64,000 nucleotides of DNA, from the NCBI GenBank assembly GCA_031002005.1, contig JARYHS010009186.1, positions 248,491,894 through 248,555,893 of the forward strand, in the 5' to 3' direction. Below the pieces are notes generated by a model. That model did no database searches, was not told the origin of the DNA, and was given only the letters and a program-made list of their open reading frames with translations. Within the stretch, counting starts at the first letter, position 1. Each line of letters starts with the position of its first letter. Positions 11,189 to 22,050 of the stretch are shown here, in pieces. The DNA is from Vandiemenella viatica (lineage: Eukaryota; Arthropoda; Insecta; Orthoptera; Morabidae). A program made the translations under genes and the position numbers.

Positions 11189-11659
11189 AATCTAATATAA
11201 TATAAAGAACAGGCATTTGAAATGAGAGCATCATAGCAAAATAAAACCATTACAACCATAACAGTCAAATGAGGCCTTCAATTTTCCTGCAGATACGTCA
11301 ATTTTGTCATGTAAAAAATGTCACTATGTTAAATAACATTCATGATGATCAAAACAGTATCATCCTAAATACAATGTTCAGTTGACCTATAAACCAAAAT
11401 TCCTTTTATTTTAATAGTTATGAAATGCAGTGCTATTATTCAAGCCAATGAGGGATACTTAATACAAATTTGTCAGGTTTTGTTCTATTTTCAGCTGCAA
11501 AGAAAATTTTAATGATTTTAAAATTGAGGTAGAAAAACAAAAACATAATGAAATAGTGAATTGTAACTGTAAACTATCCTATGAAATATGTCATTTTGAT
11601 GCAATTGACACAAGTATACCACAGGTATATGTCATTCTAGAAAAAACTAGATAACCAAA
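11189..11659. other. AT-rich stretch, no gene seen
   Basis: No open frame or repeat family is recognised between the hAT-like element and the LTR that starts at 11660. Confidence 0.4.
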
Positions 11660-12814
11660 TGTAAGAACCATAGAATTTTGGCAAATTCTAGTTTTGCTTA
11701 GGCGGGACAGAAATTTCGAGAAGAGCAGTTATTAACTTTAAGCAATTTCCCTGTAATCTTGCTCACAGTTACAATTAGCTATAAAAATCATTTTAAAGTG
11801 TATTTATCATATCGGGAAAAGTTTGGTTTAAGAGATATTCCCGTTTGTTCAAGTTTTGAAACAGGCGAAGTAGAAATTCTAAGATTTGGAATATCTTTAA
11901 ATCGAGTAAAGCTACAACCGAACACCAGCTGTAGTCAGCACTGTCCCCGATATTTTGACAGTAAAATTAAATAATTTGGTAAAGATTAATTAGCAATTTT
12001 AATTAAGAGAAAAAATAAGCTTTTTATTAAAAGAGATATTAATTTAAAAATTACATCAGTAGATAGCCCTAATTAAGACGATTACGTACACATATTGGTT
12101 TCCATAAAAAGTTTTAGCATTTGTCTAGTAATTAAATTTTTGAAAAATAGATTGTCGTGGATTGTTGTTGACGCGCGTAAAATTCCAGAACACTTAGGGA
12201 TTTTCCCCGAATAAGAATGTATCACTACGCAGAGTTTTAAACAGCTAAAACTTTAAAACTAATTACTCTAAAATTTCTCACAAGACTGCCGTCGGACTTC
12301 TAGTAGATAAGTCTAGACATTGTTAAAGTTTAAACATTTTTAATAGTCGGGATCGTCAAATAAATTACACACACTTTTAGCTACGCGGAAGCAAAAAGAT
12401 GTGATACAGTTGCTGACGTCACTGGTTCTAGTGGTTTCTATAAAAGGACCCCACCGCCATTATGGTTGGTCTGTTTCTGTCTGTCGTCTGTTCCAGTATG
12501 TCGTCTGTTCCGGTCTGTCTTTCGTCTCGGTCGGTTGTAACTCGCCATGCCGGCTAGTTCGAACATATTGAAACTTTGGTGTCGGGCTATATAGCAACTT
12601 TTAATATGAACTTTTAAATTTACAAAAGGGGTCAGTCGGTCAAATTTCTTGCCACAACCTGCAAACTTTTGGTAAAGTGTGTTCGATTTGCCAGCTCAAC
12701 TGTTAAATGCTATTTTGAACTTGTGACTTTGAAATAAAATTTGGAATTTTCGGAAAGTGAACTTTCATCATTTCATAGCTATCTTGCAACCTTTTCACTA
12801 TTTGTGGTGTAACA
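11660..12814 (+). repeat. LTR of a Gypsy-like retroelement (LTR-X copy 1)
   Basis: The repeat begins tgtaag and ends gtgtaaca, the TG...CA ends of LTRs. Inverted relatives occur at 42388-45184, where two more copies share blocks such as ataaaaatcattttaaagtg and aaatttcgagaag. It contains a TATA box at 12439-12445 after a gacgtca motif, and aaataaa near 12731 as a polyadenylation signal. A primer-binding-like tggcgacc follows 7 bases after the end. It therefore looks like a 5' LTR whose internal region has been lost. No clean target duplication was seen. Its promoter points away from the ankyrin gene's coding strand. Confidence 0.72.
12439..12445 (+). promoter_or_regulatory. TATA box of LTR-X copy 1
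   Basis: The sequence tataaaa sits 24 bases after gacgtcac in gctgacgtcactgg. The inverted copy at 43576-43582 has the same order, gctgatgtca then tataaaag, so the arrangement is conserved between copies. Confidence 0.65.
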
Positions 12815-12821
12815 AATATTG

Positions 12822-12836
12822 TGGCGACCTCAAGCA
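12822..12836 (+). other. Primer-binding-site-like sequence after LTR-X
   Basis: tggcgacctcaag starts 7 bases after the LTR end. Starting with TGG, it is complementary to a tRNA 3' CCA end, and TGGCGACC is a usual start for Gypsy-type elements. Which tRNA is not determined. Confidence 0.6.
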
Positions 12837-13498
12837 TTTAGGTTGAGTTATCCGGCTACATGGTCAAGTCAAAATTATTTTATAAATTTTCTACAGAACT
12901 TTGAGTCAACCACAAACTGTTAGTTGAGGCACTAAGCCTCTTCTACAGCCCCGGTATCAGCCTTTGTCCTTACACAAACTGTTTGTATGGTTACTTAGAT
13001 GATGAAATATTTCCTCTTTCTCTTGACGCATTCTGACACCTACAATCTAATCACATTCTTTGCAGTGTTGTAACAACTTTACATTTCTGACATCTCCAGA
13101 GAACTACTTTTACTAGTTACTCTTGATTGAGAGATAAAAGGGGGAGGGATATTCTATTTAAATTTGGCTAATCTATTGTGAACATAATTACAATAAAAAG
13201 AGGAAACAAATTTCAAAAATAATAAATACACTTATCATAAATAGCACTTGTTACAAATTTTGCAGACAGATGGTGACACAAAAATTCAACCATTAGAATA
13301 AATACTCCACATCTAACAAATTATATTGGGGCTTCTTGTTTCACAGCAGCTACCTGTGCAAACAGCCCACAATAACTGTAACGAAAGAGAGAAAAGAAAT
13401 GGGAATCGAGACACAGATTCGTTTTATGCAGTATACTCTTTAAATAAATTTACAATTTAAGTATTAATGTAATGGCCCAAAAGAGTGTTTACTTTCTT
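12837..13498. other. LTR leader remnant and 3' flank of the ankyrin gene
   Basis: The first part is probably a remnant of the retroelement leader. The part next to 13498 should include the 3' untranslated region of the ankyrin gene on the minus strand. I found no clear AATAAA on that strand, so the transcript end is not placed. Confidence 0.4.
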
Positions 13499-13942
13499 TT
13501 AAGACTTTAAGAAGTTCCTTATGGCTCTTACTACTCCTGCATTGCCATTCTTCCTGGCAAGCTCAAGAACTGTGTTTCCATCACTATCAAGTATTCTACA
13601 ATCAGCACCTGCTGCTAGTAGGGCTTCTGCAACAGGTCCACGATCCCTTTTCCAAGACTGTGCTTGCAACATCAGTGGTGTGAGTCCCTGAAGATCCTTG
13701 TCATTTGCATCTAATTGGCATTCTTGCACCAAATATTTAATAACAGCCACACCTCCATGGCAAGCAGCAGTGTGAAGTAAAGATCTACCTTTACCATCAC
13801 GTGTGTTTGCAGACCAGCCCGTATCTAGAAGTTTCTTGAGCACCTCTGGTCCTTCTGCCATCGCTGCATGATGTAACGCTGTCTGGCCTTCATTGTCTGT
13901 AGCTTCTGGATCTGTTCCAACTGCAATAAGTGACTCTACCAG
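13499..13942 (-). CDS. Ankyrin-repeat protein, last coding exon
   Basis: This is the terminal coding exon (148 codons and stop) of an ankyrin-repeat gene read right to left. Its first codon follows a tttacag acceptor at 13943-13944 and is phase 0. It completes a repeat begun in the previous exon (LVESLIAVGTD), then encodes about four more, with core blocks GQTALHHAA, GRSLLHTAA, GLTPLMLQA and GNTVLELARKNGN. It ends in IRNFLKS and TAA at 13499-13501. Ankyrin repeats form helix-loop-helix stacks that bind other proteins. No further domain is visible, so the specific function is unknown. The upstream exons are at 27273-27374 and 31075-31485. Confidence 0.9.
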   Translation of the reverse strand: MVESLIAVGTDPEATDNEGQTALHHAAMAEGPEVLKKLLDTGWSANTRDGKGRSLLHTAACHGGVAVIKYLVQECQLDANDKDLQGLTPLMLQAQSWKRDRGPVAEALLAAGADCRILDSDGNTVLELARKNGNAGVVRAIRNFLKS

Positions 13943-14054
13943 CTGTAAACCAAACATCACTATTATATAAACAACTCAAACCTGTAACCTGTGTGTAAAC
14001 ATCAATTGAAAAACTTTGCTTACCTTTACATAAGAAAATTTGGTCAAGGATTTT

Positions 14055-14480
14055 CATTTAATTAAAAATTGCAATGGAGTGCATGTTCCGGTGGCAATTT
14101 CCCTACACACCCACCTTCCCCCTTTCCTGCACCTACCTACATCTGTCCACTACAAGTTTTAAGTTTAAATTGTTTCAATGTTTTTGGTAAATTATTCGTC
14201 ATTTCTCTTGGTAACTTATTCCAATCCCTGAAACCCATACCTAAGAAAAGAAACTCTTCCTAAATTGTTGTGCCTGAAATCGAGTGCCAGTTTGTGGTCA
14301 TGGTCATCTTTTCCCTTCCATACATCACTTTTAATTCTTCCACCAACATCTTTCCATACCTCATCACCAATATACACCTTGTACACTCCCATGTCTCTCT
14401 TCAACCACCTCCTGTCTACCAATGTGTCCCAATCGAGCTCTTTTGTCATATCTGTTACTAATTGCACCCTATAGCAATTT
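14055..14480 (-). pseudogene. CR1-A LINE, 3' end fragment
   Basis: The minus strand encodes the C-terminal end of the CR1-A ORF2 (KELDWDTLVDRRWLKRDMG, then WKGKDDHDHKLALDFRH). It ends with the 3' sequence shared by all CR1-A copies (gtagggaaattgccaccgga...ccattgcaat on minus). The element is severely 5'-truncated, keeping about 400 bases. Confidence 0.85.
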
Positions 14481-15320
14481 TCACAGACAATAATATACAC
14501 AATCATTTGCAAAATAAGGCAATATAGAATGATTAACCAGTATTTAAAATACATATCACAACCATCCACTCAATCTAATGAATATGCAAAAAAATTAGGC
14601 TCTGAGGGAGTTGTCAACTTCGAAAATTACGTTACTATTTAATAGGAAAAGCACATAAAATCATTTACTTTTATGAGCAACGAGAAATTTTTGAAACTGA
14701 GATCATCACATGAATAGGACAATATTTAGTACAAAGTACCTGTACAAAATGTTCCTTCCATAAATACAAACAAGAATGGTACCATTATGAGGTTTAGACT
14801 AAAATGGCAACCTTCGCAACTTGCAAGAGAAAAAATGATTAGCAGAACAAAATTAATAAATTTGATATAGTGATTATATGAATTAATTGGATTTAAAAAA
14901 AATATAGCTCTTTCATAAAATTCAATTCTTTAAAAAATATACTTGTTATTGCAGCAGAATATTTCAGCAACTGCGAGAAAGACAATTATAACATTCCTCA
15001 AGAATTTGAACCGTGGGCATGGAGAAGGGGCAAAAATATGCTATGATAGTAGAGGCTAACAGCATTCATCAAATAATTCTGATAGGATCTATTTTAAAGA
15101 ACACACACTGAACATACTGAATTCTGTTACCCGTGTTAATTTACTTACTAAGTGGTATAGACCATAAGAATTGAAAATATATGTTAACAATCTCCCCCCC
15201 CCTCCAAATCAAGTCATCCCATTGTGATAACTCAAAAATTTGTCAGAAGTGTTTAATAGAGATTACATATTTGCCATAAATATGCAAAAATTTCCATCAG
15301 AAGATATACACATACAAATT
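14481..15320. other. Intronic sequence, no gene seen
   Basis: AT-rich sequence without recognised coding or repeat features, apart from a short C-run at 15191-15200. Confidence 0.4.
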
Positions 15321-15329
15321 ATAAACAAC

Positions 15330-16139
15330 AAAGTATAGGGGAAATGACTTGTCACTCACCAAAGTTGTAGGCTGTGACGAGTAAAAAACACATCTGATGA
15401 ACAAAAACATATGGATAGTGGAAACAAAGAAATTGCCGTGAGGCATTGAAAATAAGATAGGGTGGGGAAACAGATACCGGTCACTTACCACAGATTAAGG
15501 CAGGAGGTTGACATGAACACGTAAAAACACAAAAACATGAACACAGATGCACAATATTTTGGCATGAGCCTTGAATGAAACAAAGGAAGAACATGCGTGG
15601 TGGTGGTAGAATTGCCGAGGGTGGGGAGGGATACGGTTGACCAGTGATAAATGTGAAACAAAATAATCTTTGTCTAGTATAATTCAAAAAGTTATTGTTA
15701 TAATTTTATTTAGACCGGTTAAGCAATAATAATAATATATGTATATATATATATATATATATAAAATTAAATATAGATGTATGGGAAACTGACTGTAAAG
15801 TAAAATGAAAGATAGCAAGTGACAGGTTTAACACAGGTTTAGGCCAGGGGTGAGTTTGGTGTGAAGGATATGTTGGTAGCCTAGTTCCCATCTGCGGAGT
15901 TCTGAAGGGGTGGTGGTATTCGGAAAAACTCTAATAGCTCTAATTGTGAAGCAGGTGTTGAGTTTGTTTGAATCATGTAAGTTGGCATGAATTGCCACTG
16001 GATGGTCTGGGTTGGAAGTATAAACTGTTTGCCTGTGGCCATTCATCCTGTAGGATAGTTGTTGAGTGGTGAGACCAATGCAGGAGGCAGTGCAATGGAG
16101 GCAGGTGAATTGGTAAATGAGGTGAGTGGCGGCACACAA
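15330..16139 (-). mobile_element. Penelope-like element fragment, endonuclease end and 3' repeat
   Basis: On the minus strand the coding end (16139-15828) is followed by about 500 bases of 3' sequence with a TA microsatellite (15735-15765). It also contains atgccaaaatattgtgcatc, which parallels ataggccgaaatattgcgct in the terminal repeat at 26500. It is a 5'-truncated copy related to the element at 23219-26607. Its left end is uncertain. Confidence 0.75.
15828..16139 (-). pseudogene. GIY-YIG endonuclease tail of a Penelope-like element
   Basis: The 103-codon frame contains HLIYQFTCLHCTASCIGLT, which carries GIY-like and YIG-like blocks, then RMNGHRQ and the end HTKLTPGLNLC. The matching region of the element at 23219 reads HLIYQLICLHCSSSYIGLT and ends GLNLQ, so the two are relatives. 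The YIG tyrosine is replaced (CIG), and the reverse transcriptase is missing; the fragment is not functional. Confidence 0.88.
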
Positions 16140-16140
16140 A

Positions 16141-16168
16141 GCATGTCCATGTCCATGTCCATGTCCCC
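16141..16168 (+). repeat. CATGTC microsatellite
   Basis: Four tandem copies of the six-base unit tgtcca at the breakpoint of the preceding Penelope fragment. Confidence 0.9.
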
Positions 16169-16650
16169 TTTTTGGTTATGTGATTTACAGTAATTATTAG
16201 CTTAAATATAATTTGGAATAAAAACATATTGAATCTGATCAATCTTATGCCAATGCTTTGTAATACACAGAACTGAAATTCCTTGAATTTTACTTTCTAG
16301 AAATAGCTCTAATAAATCAGTTTTTCAAGGAAGAGTTCTAATTGTAAAGCTTTACTTTCATATTTTCTTAGTTTTCATAGTTTCTTAGTTTCTTTGTTTT
16401 CTTACATGTCTCTGCTAATGTTTAAATGACTGTTGTGCTATGTAGATCTCATATCATACATTTGTAAAAGCCTTGTTAGTGGTCTGGCTATAACTACCAC
16501 CATTCTCACTTCTTAATTTTTGATGCCAAACTTTGCCATAAATTCCATCCTTCCTCTAAACTTCAAATTAACAATTTGATAATTTTAGTACTTCAGTAAT
16601 CTTTACCTATTGTATTCAAGAGTAGGGCATACTGAATATCTAAATACCTA
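16169..16650. other. Intronic sequence, no gene seen
   Basis: AT-rich sequence with a small internal repetition of ttttcttagttt near 16365-16400. No coding feature is supported. Confidence 0.4.
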
Positions 16651-16654
16651 TTTA

Positions 16655-16735
16655 CTAAGGATAGGGAAATTTGACCCAACACTTACCACAGATGAAGGAG
16701 GCTATTTAAATCTTATATATATATATAAAAATAGA
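16655..16735 (+). repeat. Penelope-like terminal-repeat scrap
   Basis: The sequence agggaaatttgacccaacac then ttaccacagatgaagg matches, in the opposite orientation, the outer end of the terminal repeat at 26555-26595. It is cut off by a TA microsatellite, after which the satellite array begins. Confidence 0.75.
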
Positions 16736-16755
16736 CATGTTTTTTCCTATATTTC

Positions 16756-18185
16756 ACTTTTAAGCCACCACTACATAGCACAGATCACTGATGTTTGTGG
16801 GTGGAAGTAGCATGGAGCTTCCTGTCGTGCACAACGTTGGCCGAATGCCGATAGCTGTGGGGATGTGGGAGATATAATGATTAAAGTTGGTCAGTGCACA
16901 GCGTTTTCATATTTCGACCAAAAATTCGTATCTCCGTATACTTCTCTTTGCTCCCACAACTACATAACATAGACTTTTGGTGTTTGTGTGTGGTAGTAGA
17001 ATCGTCTTTCCTGTCGTGCACTATGGTTGTTAGATGTCGGTAGCTATGGGGATGTGGGAGATATGGGGGTTGAAAGTGGTCGACCTGTGGCAGTTTCATA
17101 CTTCTGCCAAAGACAAAAGTGTCATGGTGTATCACTTTTCAGCGAAAACTACAGATCACAGATAACTGACGTTTGTGTGTAGTAGTAGCACAGAGTCACC
17201 TTTCGATCACAACAGCGGCCGAATTTCAGAAACTGTGGTACTGTGGCAGATATGGTGGTTGTAAGTGGCCGACCAAGGATATTTTCGTATTTCGACTGTC
17301 TCCGCATTTGTCACTTTTCTGCCACAACTACATAGCATAGAGCATTGGTGTTAGTGTTTGGTAGTAGAATCGTATCTCATGTAGTGCACTATGGTTGTTA
17401 GATGTCGGTAGCTATGGGGGTGTGGGAGAAATGGGGGTTGAAAGTGGTCGACCTGTGGCAGTTTCATACTTCTGCCAAAGACAAAAGTGTCATGGTGTAT
17501 CACTTTTCAGCGAAAACTACAGATCACAGATAACTGGCGTTTGTGTGTAGTAGTAGCACAGAGTCACCTTTCGATCATAATAGCGGCCGAATTTCAGAAA
17601 CTGTGGTACTGTGGTAGATATGGTGGTTGTAAGTGGCCGACCAAGGATATTTTCGTATTTCGACGAAAGGCATGTGTCTCCGCAGATTTCACTTTTCTAC
17701 CACGAGTACAGAGCATAGAGCATTGGTATTTATGTGTGGTAGTAGAATCGTGTCTGTTGTTGTGCACTATGATTGTTAGATGTCTGTAGCTATGGGGGTG
17801 TGGAAGATATGGGGGATGAAAATGGTCGACCTGTGGCAAATTCATATTTCTGCCAAAGACGCATGTGTCACGGTGTATCACTTTTAAGTGAAAACTATCA
17901 ATCGTAGATCATGGCGTCTGTGTGTGGTAGTAACACAGAGTCTCCCATCGATCACAACGTTGGCCGAAATTCGGTAACTGAGGGAGTGTGTGAGATATGG
18001 TGTTTGAAGTTGGTCGATCATGAATATTTTCGTGTTTCATCCAAAGACTTGTGTGTATCCGTAAATTTTACCTTGCTGCCGGAACTACATAGCGCAGAAG
18101 ACTGGTACTTGTGTGTGGTAATAGTATCGAGTCTCCCATCGTGCAGTAGTGTGGTTAGATGTCTATAGCTGTCAATATGAATTCT
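16756..18185 (+). repeat. Tandem satellite array, ~187-bp monomers in A/B alternation
   Basis: Eight monomers start at about 16756, 16939, 17133, 17312, 17501, 17690, 17879 and 18066, each beginning with a cactttt-like word, at spacings of 179-194. Two monomer types alternate. One has acaactacatagcatagagc and gtgcactatggttgttagat. The other has gcgaaaactacagatcac and cggccgaatttcagaaactg. The dimer near 17006-17300 is almost identical to the next at 17367-17660, so the array has a higher-order dimer structure. No convincing coding frame is conserved across units. Confidence 0.9.
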
Positions 18186-18830
18186 TTACAATCACGAACG
18201 AAGTCGTGGGTACCAGCTAGTTGATTACATAAATGATGTGGACATTTTTTTCAATTTTTAAAATTTTCAGCACAAATTCCGAAATTTACACAGGATTTAT
18301 TTTACTGTATCATGTCTGAAGTACTACAATGGTGTGACTTAATTTTTCTTTCAAACCTTCAATTATTTTTTTTCTCTTCCTTTCTTGTATACATCATTCA
18401 CAACAAACCCACAATAAAAACTGTTTTTTCGCTCCACTGCTGAAAATATAGGTTCTGGTTATAGTTTCTCACACACTTTCATGTTCTCATTGTGTGGCAG
18501 GAATGCTGATACTAATCCCTGACTATAGTTGTGCAAAAATAAACTAACTTTCCCAGTTTAGCATCATCTGAATTTTCAGCCTCAAGTGTCTTTTCATATA
18601 TATCTGGTTTTTCTTCACATGTGTCTCATTATAACCACCCCAAAGGTGTTAAAGAACATTAAATGAGTTTTTTTTTAAATGGGAATTGCTGTTACACTAG
18701 GTTTTGTCCTAGACCTGAATAACATAACATTGTTCACACAATCTGTGACCACATTTCCAGGCTTCCATGTCTATTTTCTTTAGCTTGTTATTTTATTTTG
18801 AATATTGATCCATCTCTTATATTCTTCAGG
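18186..18830. other. Intronic sequence, no gene seen
   Basis: No recognised element, except that the first 40 bases may be a ragged end of the satellite. AT-rich. Confidence 0.4.
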
Positions 18831-19222
18831 TTCCCATCAATTCGGGATGTTGGCAACCATTTTGTCTGTCTTATCTCTGCTGGATGATTCTCGGATTAAC
18901 TTCGTAGTTGTCTTGGAGGTCCATGTTCTCAGATTTTTTAACCAAGAAATTCTTCTTCTACCTACCAGCACTTCTCTTTCCTGGTATTTTCCCCTGGAGA
19001 ATTGACTGCAGGAGTTCATAACGGCTATTATTCCACATGATGTTGCCAAGGTACTGAAGGTTTCGTGTTTTTACAGTGATCGATATTTCAAAATCTCTTT
19101 TTCATTTTGTGGAGCACTTCAGCATTTGTGGTGAGGTCTGTCCATGGTATTCTCATCATTCTTTGATATAGCCACACTTCAAAAGCTTCTAACCTATTAC
19201 TGATAGTTTCTGTAAAATGTCC
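18831..19222 (-). pseudogene. RTE-like LINE (RTE-B), C-terminal part
   Basis: On the minus strand a RLEAFEVWLYQRMMRIPWT block is followed by VLHKMKKRF and then, after a frame change, VGRRRISWLKNLRTWTSKTT. These are the usual blocks after the reverse transcriptase in RTE/BovB-type proteins. The upstream part of the same protein ends at about 21115, on the far side of a CR1-A copy, so this LINE was split by that insertion. Confidence 0.8.
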
Positions 19223-19224
19223 AT

Positions 19225-21112
19225 GTTATTATTATTATTACTTAATTGCAATGGAGCACAGGCTCCGGTGGCAATATCCCTACACACCCATCTTCCACCT
19301 ATCCTGCACCCACCTACATTTGCCCTCTACAAATATTATCTTTAAATTCTTTCAAAGATATTGGTAAATTATTCATCATTTCTCTCGGTAACTCATTCCA
19401 ATCCCTGACACCCTTACCTAAAAAAGAGAATCTTCCCACATCCTTGTGCCTGAAATTGAGTGCCAGCTTGTGGTCATGGTCATCTTTTCCCTTCCATGCA
19501 CTACTTTTCATACCCATTGCAATATCTTTCCATGCCTCATTGCCAGTATATGCCCTGTAAACTCCCATGACCCTCCTCATCCTCCTCCTGTCTTGCAATG
19601 AATCCCTTTCCAGCTCCTTTATCATATCCGTCACTGATTGCATTCTGCAATAATTTCCAGAAACAATTCTAGCAGGCCTTTTTTGAACCCTCTCCAACTC
19701 CTGTATTTGATATGTAAAATGAGGGTCTCATACTACACTACCATATTCAAGCAATGGTCTAACCAAAGTTTTGTACCCCAATTCCTTCACTTCTCTCGTA
19801 CATCCCCTCATCACTCTCTCCAACAAGTGCAGAACTTTGAAACCTTTTCCTACCACCTGTCCAATGTGTCCTGCCCAGTTAAGCTTGTTATCAAAAGTAA
19901 TGCCAAGATATTTACATTTCAAGTCTTCAGCAAGCAATTCTTTCCCCACCTTATATTCATAATTAACCATTTATTTTTTATTTGTGTATCTAATAAGCTG
20001 ACTCTTCTTTGCATTTATCTTCATCCCATGTTTACCATCCCAACTAGATATCCTGTCCAGATCACCCTGCAACTGTTTACAATCCTCTATCGTTTTGATT
20101 CTTTTATACAGCATTATGTCCTCTGCAAACAATCTAATTTCAGATAGTAAACAATCAACACAATTATTCATTAGAATAATGAATACCAATGGTCCCAATA
20201 CGCTACCCTGTGGCACATCCATTTTTACTTCCACATCTTTTGATACTACATTTCCTACCCTAACTTTCCGTTTAATACCTTTTAAAAATTCTTCTACCCA
20301 GCAAATAACTTTCTCATTCACTCCAATCGGTTTTACCTTATTTATTACAATTTTATGGCATACTCTGTCAAATGCCTTTGACAGATCCACTGCTACACTA
20401 TCAATTTGGCCTCCCTTGTCCATTTCATCTGAAATATCTTGCATATATCACACCAAATGAGATTCACATGAATATCCTTGCCTGAATCCATGTTGCCTGC
20501 TTGAAAACCACCTACTTTCCTCAGATATATTTCTGATGTGGTTGCATATCAATCTTTCCATTAATTTACTTACCACTGATGTCAAACTGATTGACCTGTA
20601 ATTCTCAACTCTATTTCTCACCCCTCCTTTATGTACCGGTACTACTATTGCACTTTTCCAGTCCTGTGGTAAGCAGCAAGTATACTAACTCAATTTAAAT
20701 AATATTTCAAGATAAGGTACAATGTCACATCCGGCTATCTTTAAGATATCTGTAGTAATATTATCTTCATCAGCCCCTTAATGTTTTTTCAGCTTTCTTA
20801 TTTCCTTCATGATTTCCTCAGGATTAATATCAAATTTTTTTACTATCGTCATTTCTAATTGTGTTGTTAAGCTCATTCTGTGAATTAGACCCTCCTGTTT
20901 CTGATTCATTGTCCCTAATGCTTTCACTGAACCAGTTACTTAAAATCTCTGCCTTTTTCAAATCATCAGTAACTTCTCTATCCTTATCTATAAGTGTCTC
21001 TACACCCCCCTTCCCCTCAGTTTCGTGATATAGCCATAGAAATTTCTAGATGCATCAGTCAATGGTCCTCCTGCACTGACAATACTCTTCATAAACCCAT
21101 CTTTAGCCATTT
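19225..21112 (-). mobile_element. CR1-A LINE copy inserted in RTE-B
   Basis: The copy is in minus orientation, with its 3' end at about 19225 (attattattattacttaattg on plus, a short-unit tail) and its truncated 5' end near 21112 inside the SAGGPLTDAS block that precedes the reverse transcriptase. Both flanks belong to the same RTE-B protein, so the insertion is a 1.89-kb 5'-truncated copy. The reverse transcriptase within is listed separately. Confidence 0.85.
19314..20460 (-). pseudogene. CR1-A reverse transcriptase, C-terminal two thirds
   Basis: Reading from 20460 down, the frames carry MQDISDEMDKGGQIDSVAVD, LSKAFDRVCHK (palm Asp), VPQGSVLGPLVF and the catalytic block as LFAEDIMLY. The first aspartate of the usual F-A-D-D is a glutamate here, while other copies at 35039 and 41360 keep FADD. 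A stop near 19971 ends the frame. A second frame from 19970 carries YLGITFDNKLNW and LVRPLLEYGSVVWD. A third from 19697 carries ERVQKRPARIVSGNY and KGKDDHDHKLALNF. It is non-functional. Confidence 0.9.
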
Positions 21113-22003
21113 TGTTTCAATGCCATACAGGACATAGCAGCACAGGAGTCTCATTTTCATGGTAATTGATAAATTACAACCTTTAAAAAAGTTATTCATT
21201 TTATTTAAAGTAGCCCTTTCTTTACCAATACATGACTTTACTTCATCGGATGGATCCCATTGGTTATTTACTGTGATACCAAGATACTTACACCTTGATA
21301 CACATTCAATGGTCTCCTGGTTAATCATAATATGGCATTGGGAGTTGTTGTTTTGCCAATTACCATTACTTTTGTGTTATTTATATTAATGTCAAGTCCG
21401 TATTTGTGTTGCTTTGTGATACTCTATCTATAAGATACTTTAAACTTTCCTTACTGTCTACAAAAATGACTGTGTCATCTGCATAGCGAATGTTGTTTAT
21501 CCAGTTTCCATTCAACAGCACTCCCATCTCAACATCACTCAACGCCTCCCTAAAGATATACTCTGAATAGATATTAAATAATAAGGGGGACATGATGCAA
21601 CCTCGTCTTACACCATGAAGAATTTTTACTTCATCCTTATATTCTCCCTTCAGTCTCACATGAGCAGACTGGTTCCAATACAGGTTAACAATAATTCTCA
21701 GGTCTTTGTCATCCAAGCCAATACTTTTTAAAATTTCTTTCAATTTTTGATGCTTTACCCTATCAAAGGCCTTCTGATAATCTATAAAACAAGCATAGAC
21801 ATCACAATTTATATCTCTGCAGTGTGAAATAGTACTTGGATACTGAACAGAGCTTTTCGTGTTCCAACTGCATATCTGAACTGTGTAGGTGATACATATT
21901 CTCCACAGAGCTTATACATCCTTCAGTGAATAACCTTCAAAGAGATTTTTAATGTGTAGCTCATAAGGCTTATAATTCTGTAGTCACCACATGACTTAGC
22001 TAT

Positions 22004-22050
<47 letters not shown>

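Noticed and set aside
16610..18168. Open frames of 60-100 codons in the satellite array
   Set aside because: They occur by chance in repeated units and are not kept in the same frame from unit to unit.
16756..18185. CRISPR-like array
   Set aside because: The repeats are long, contiguous and lack unique spacers. The genome is eukaryotic, so satellite DNA is the right reading.
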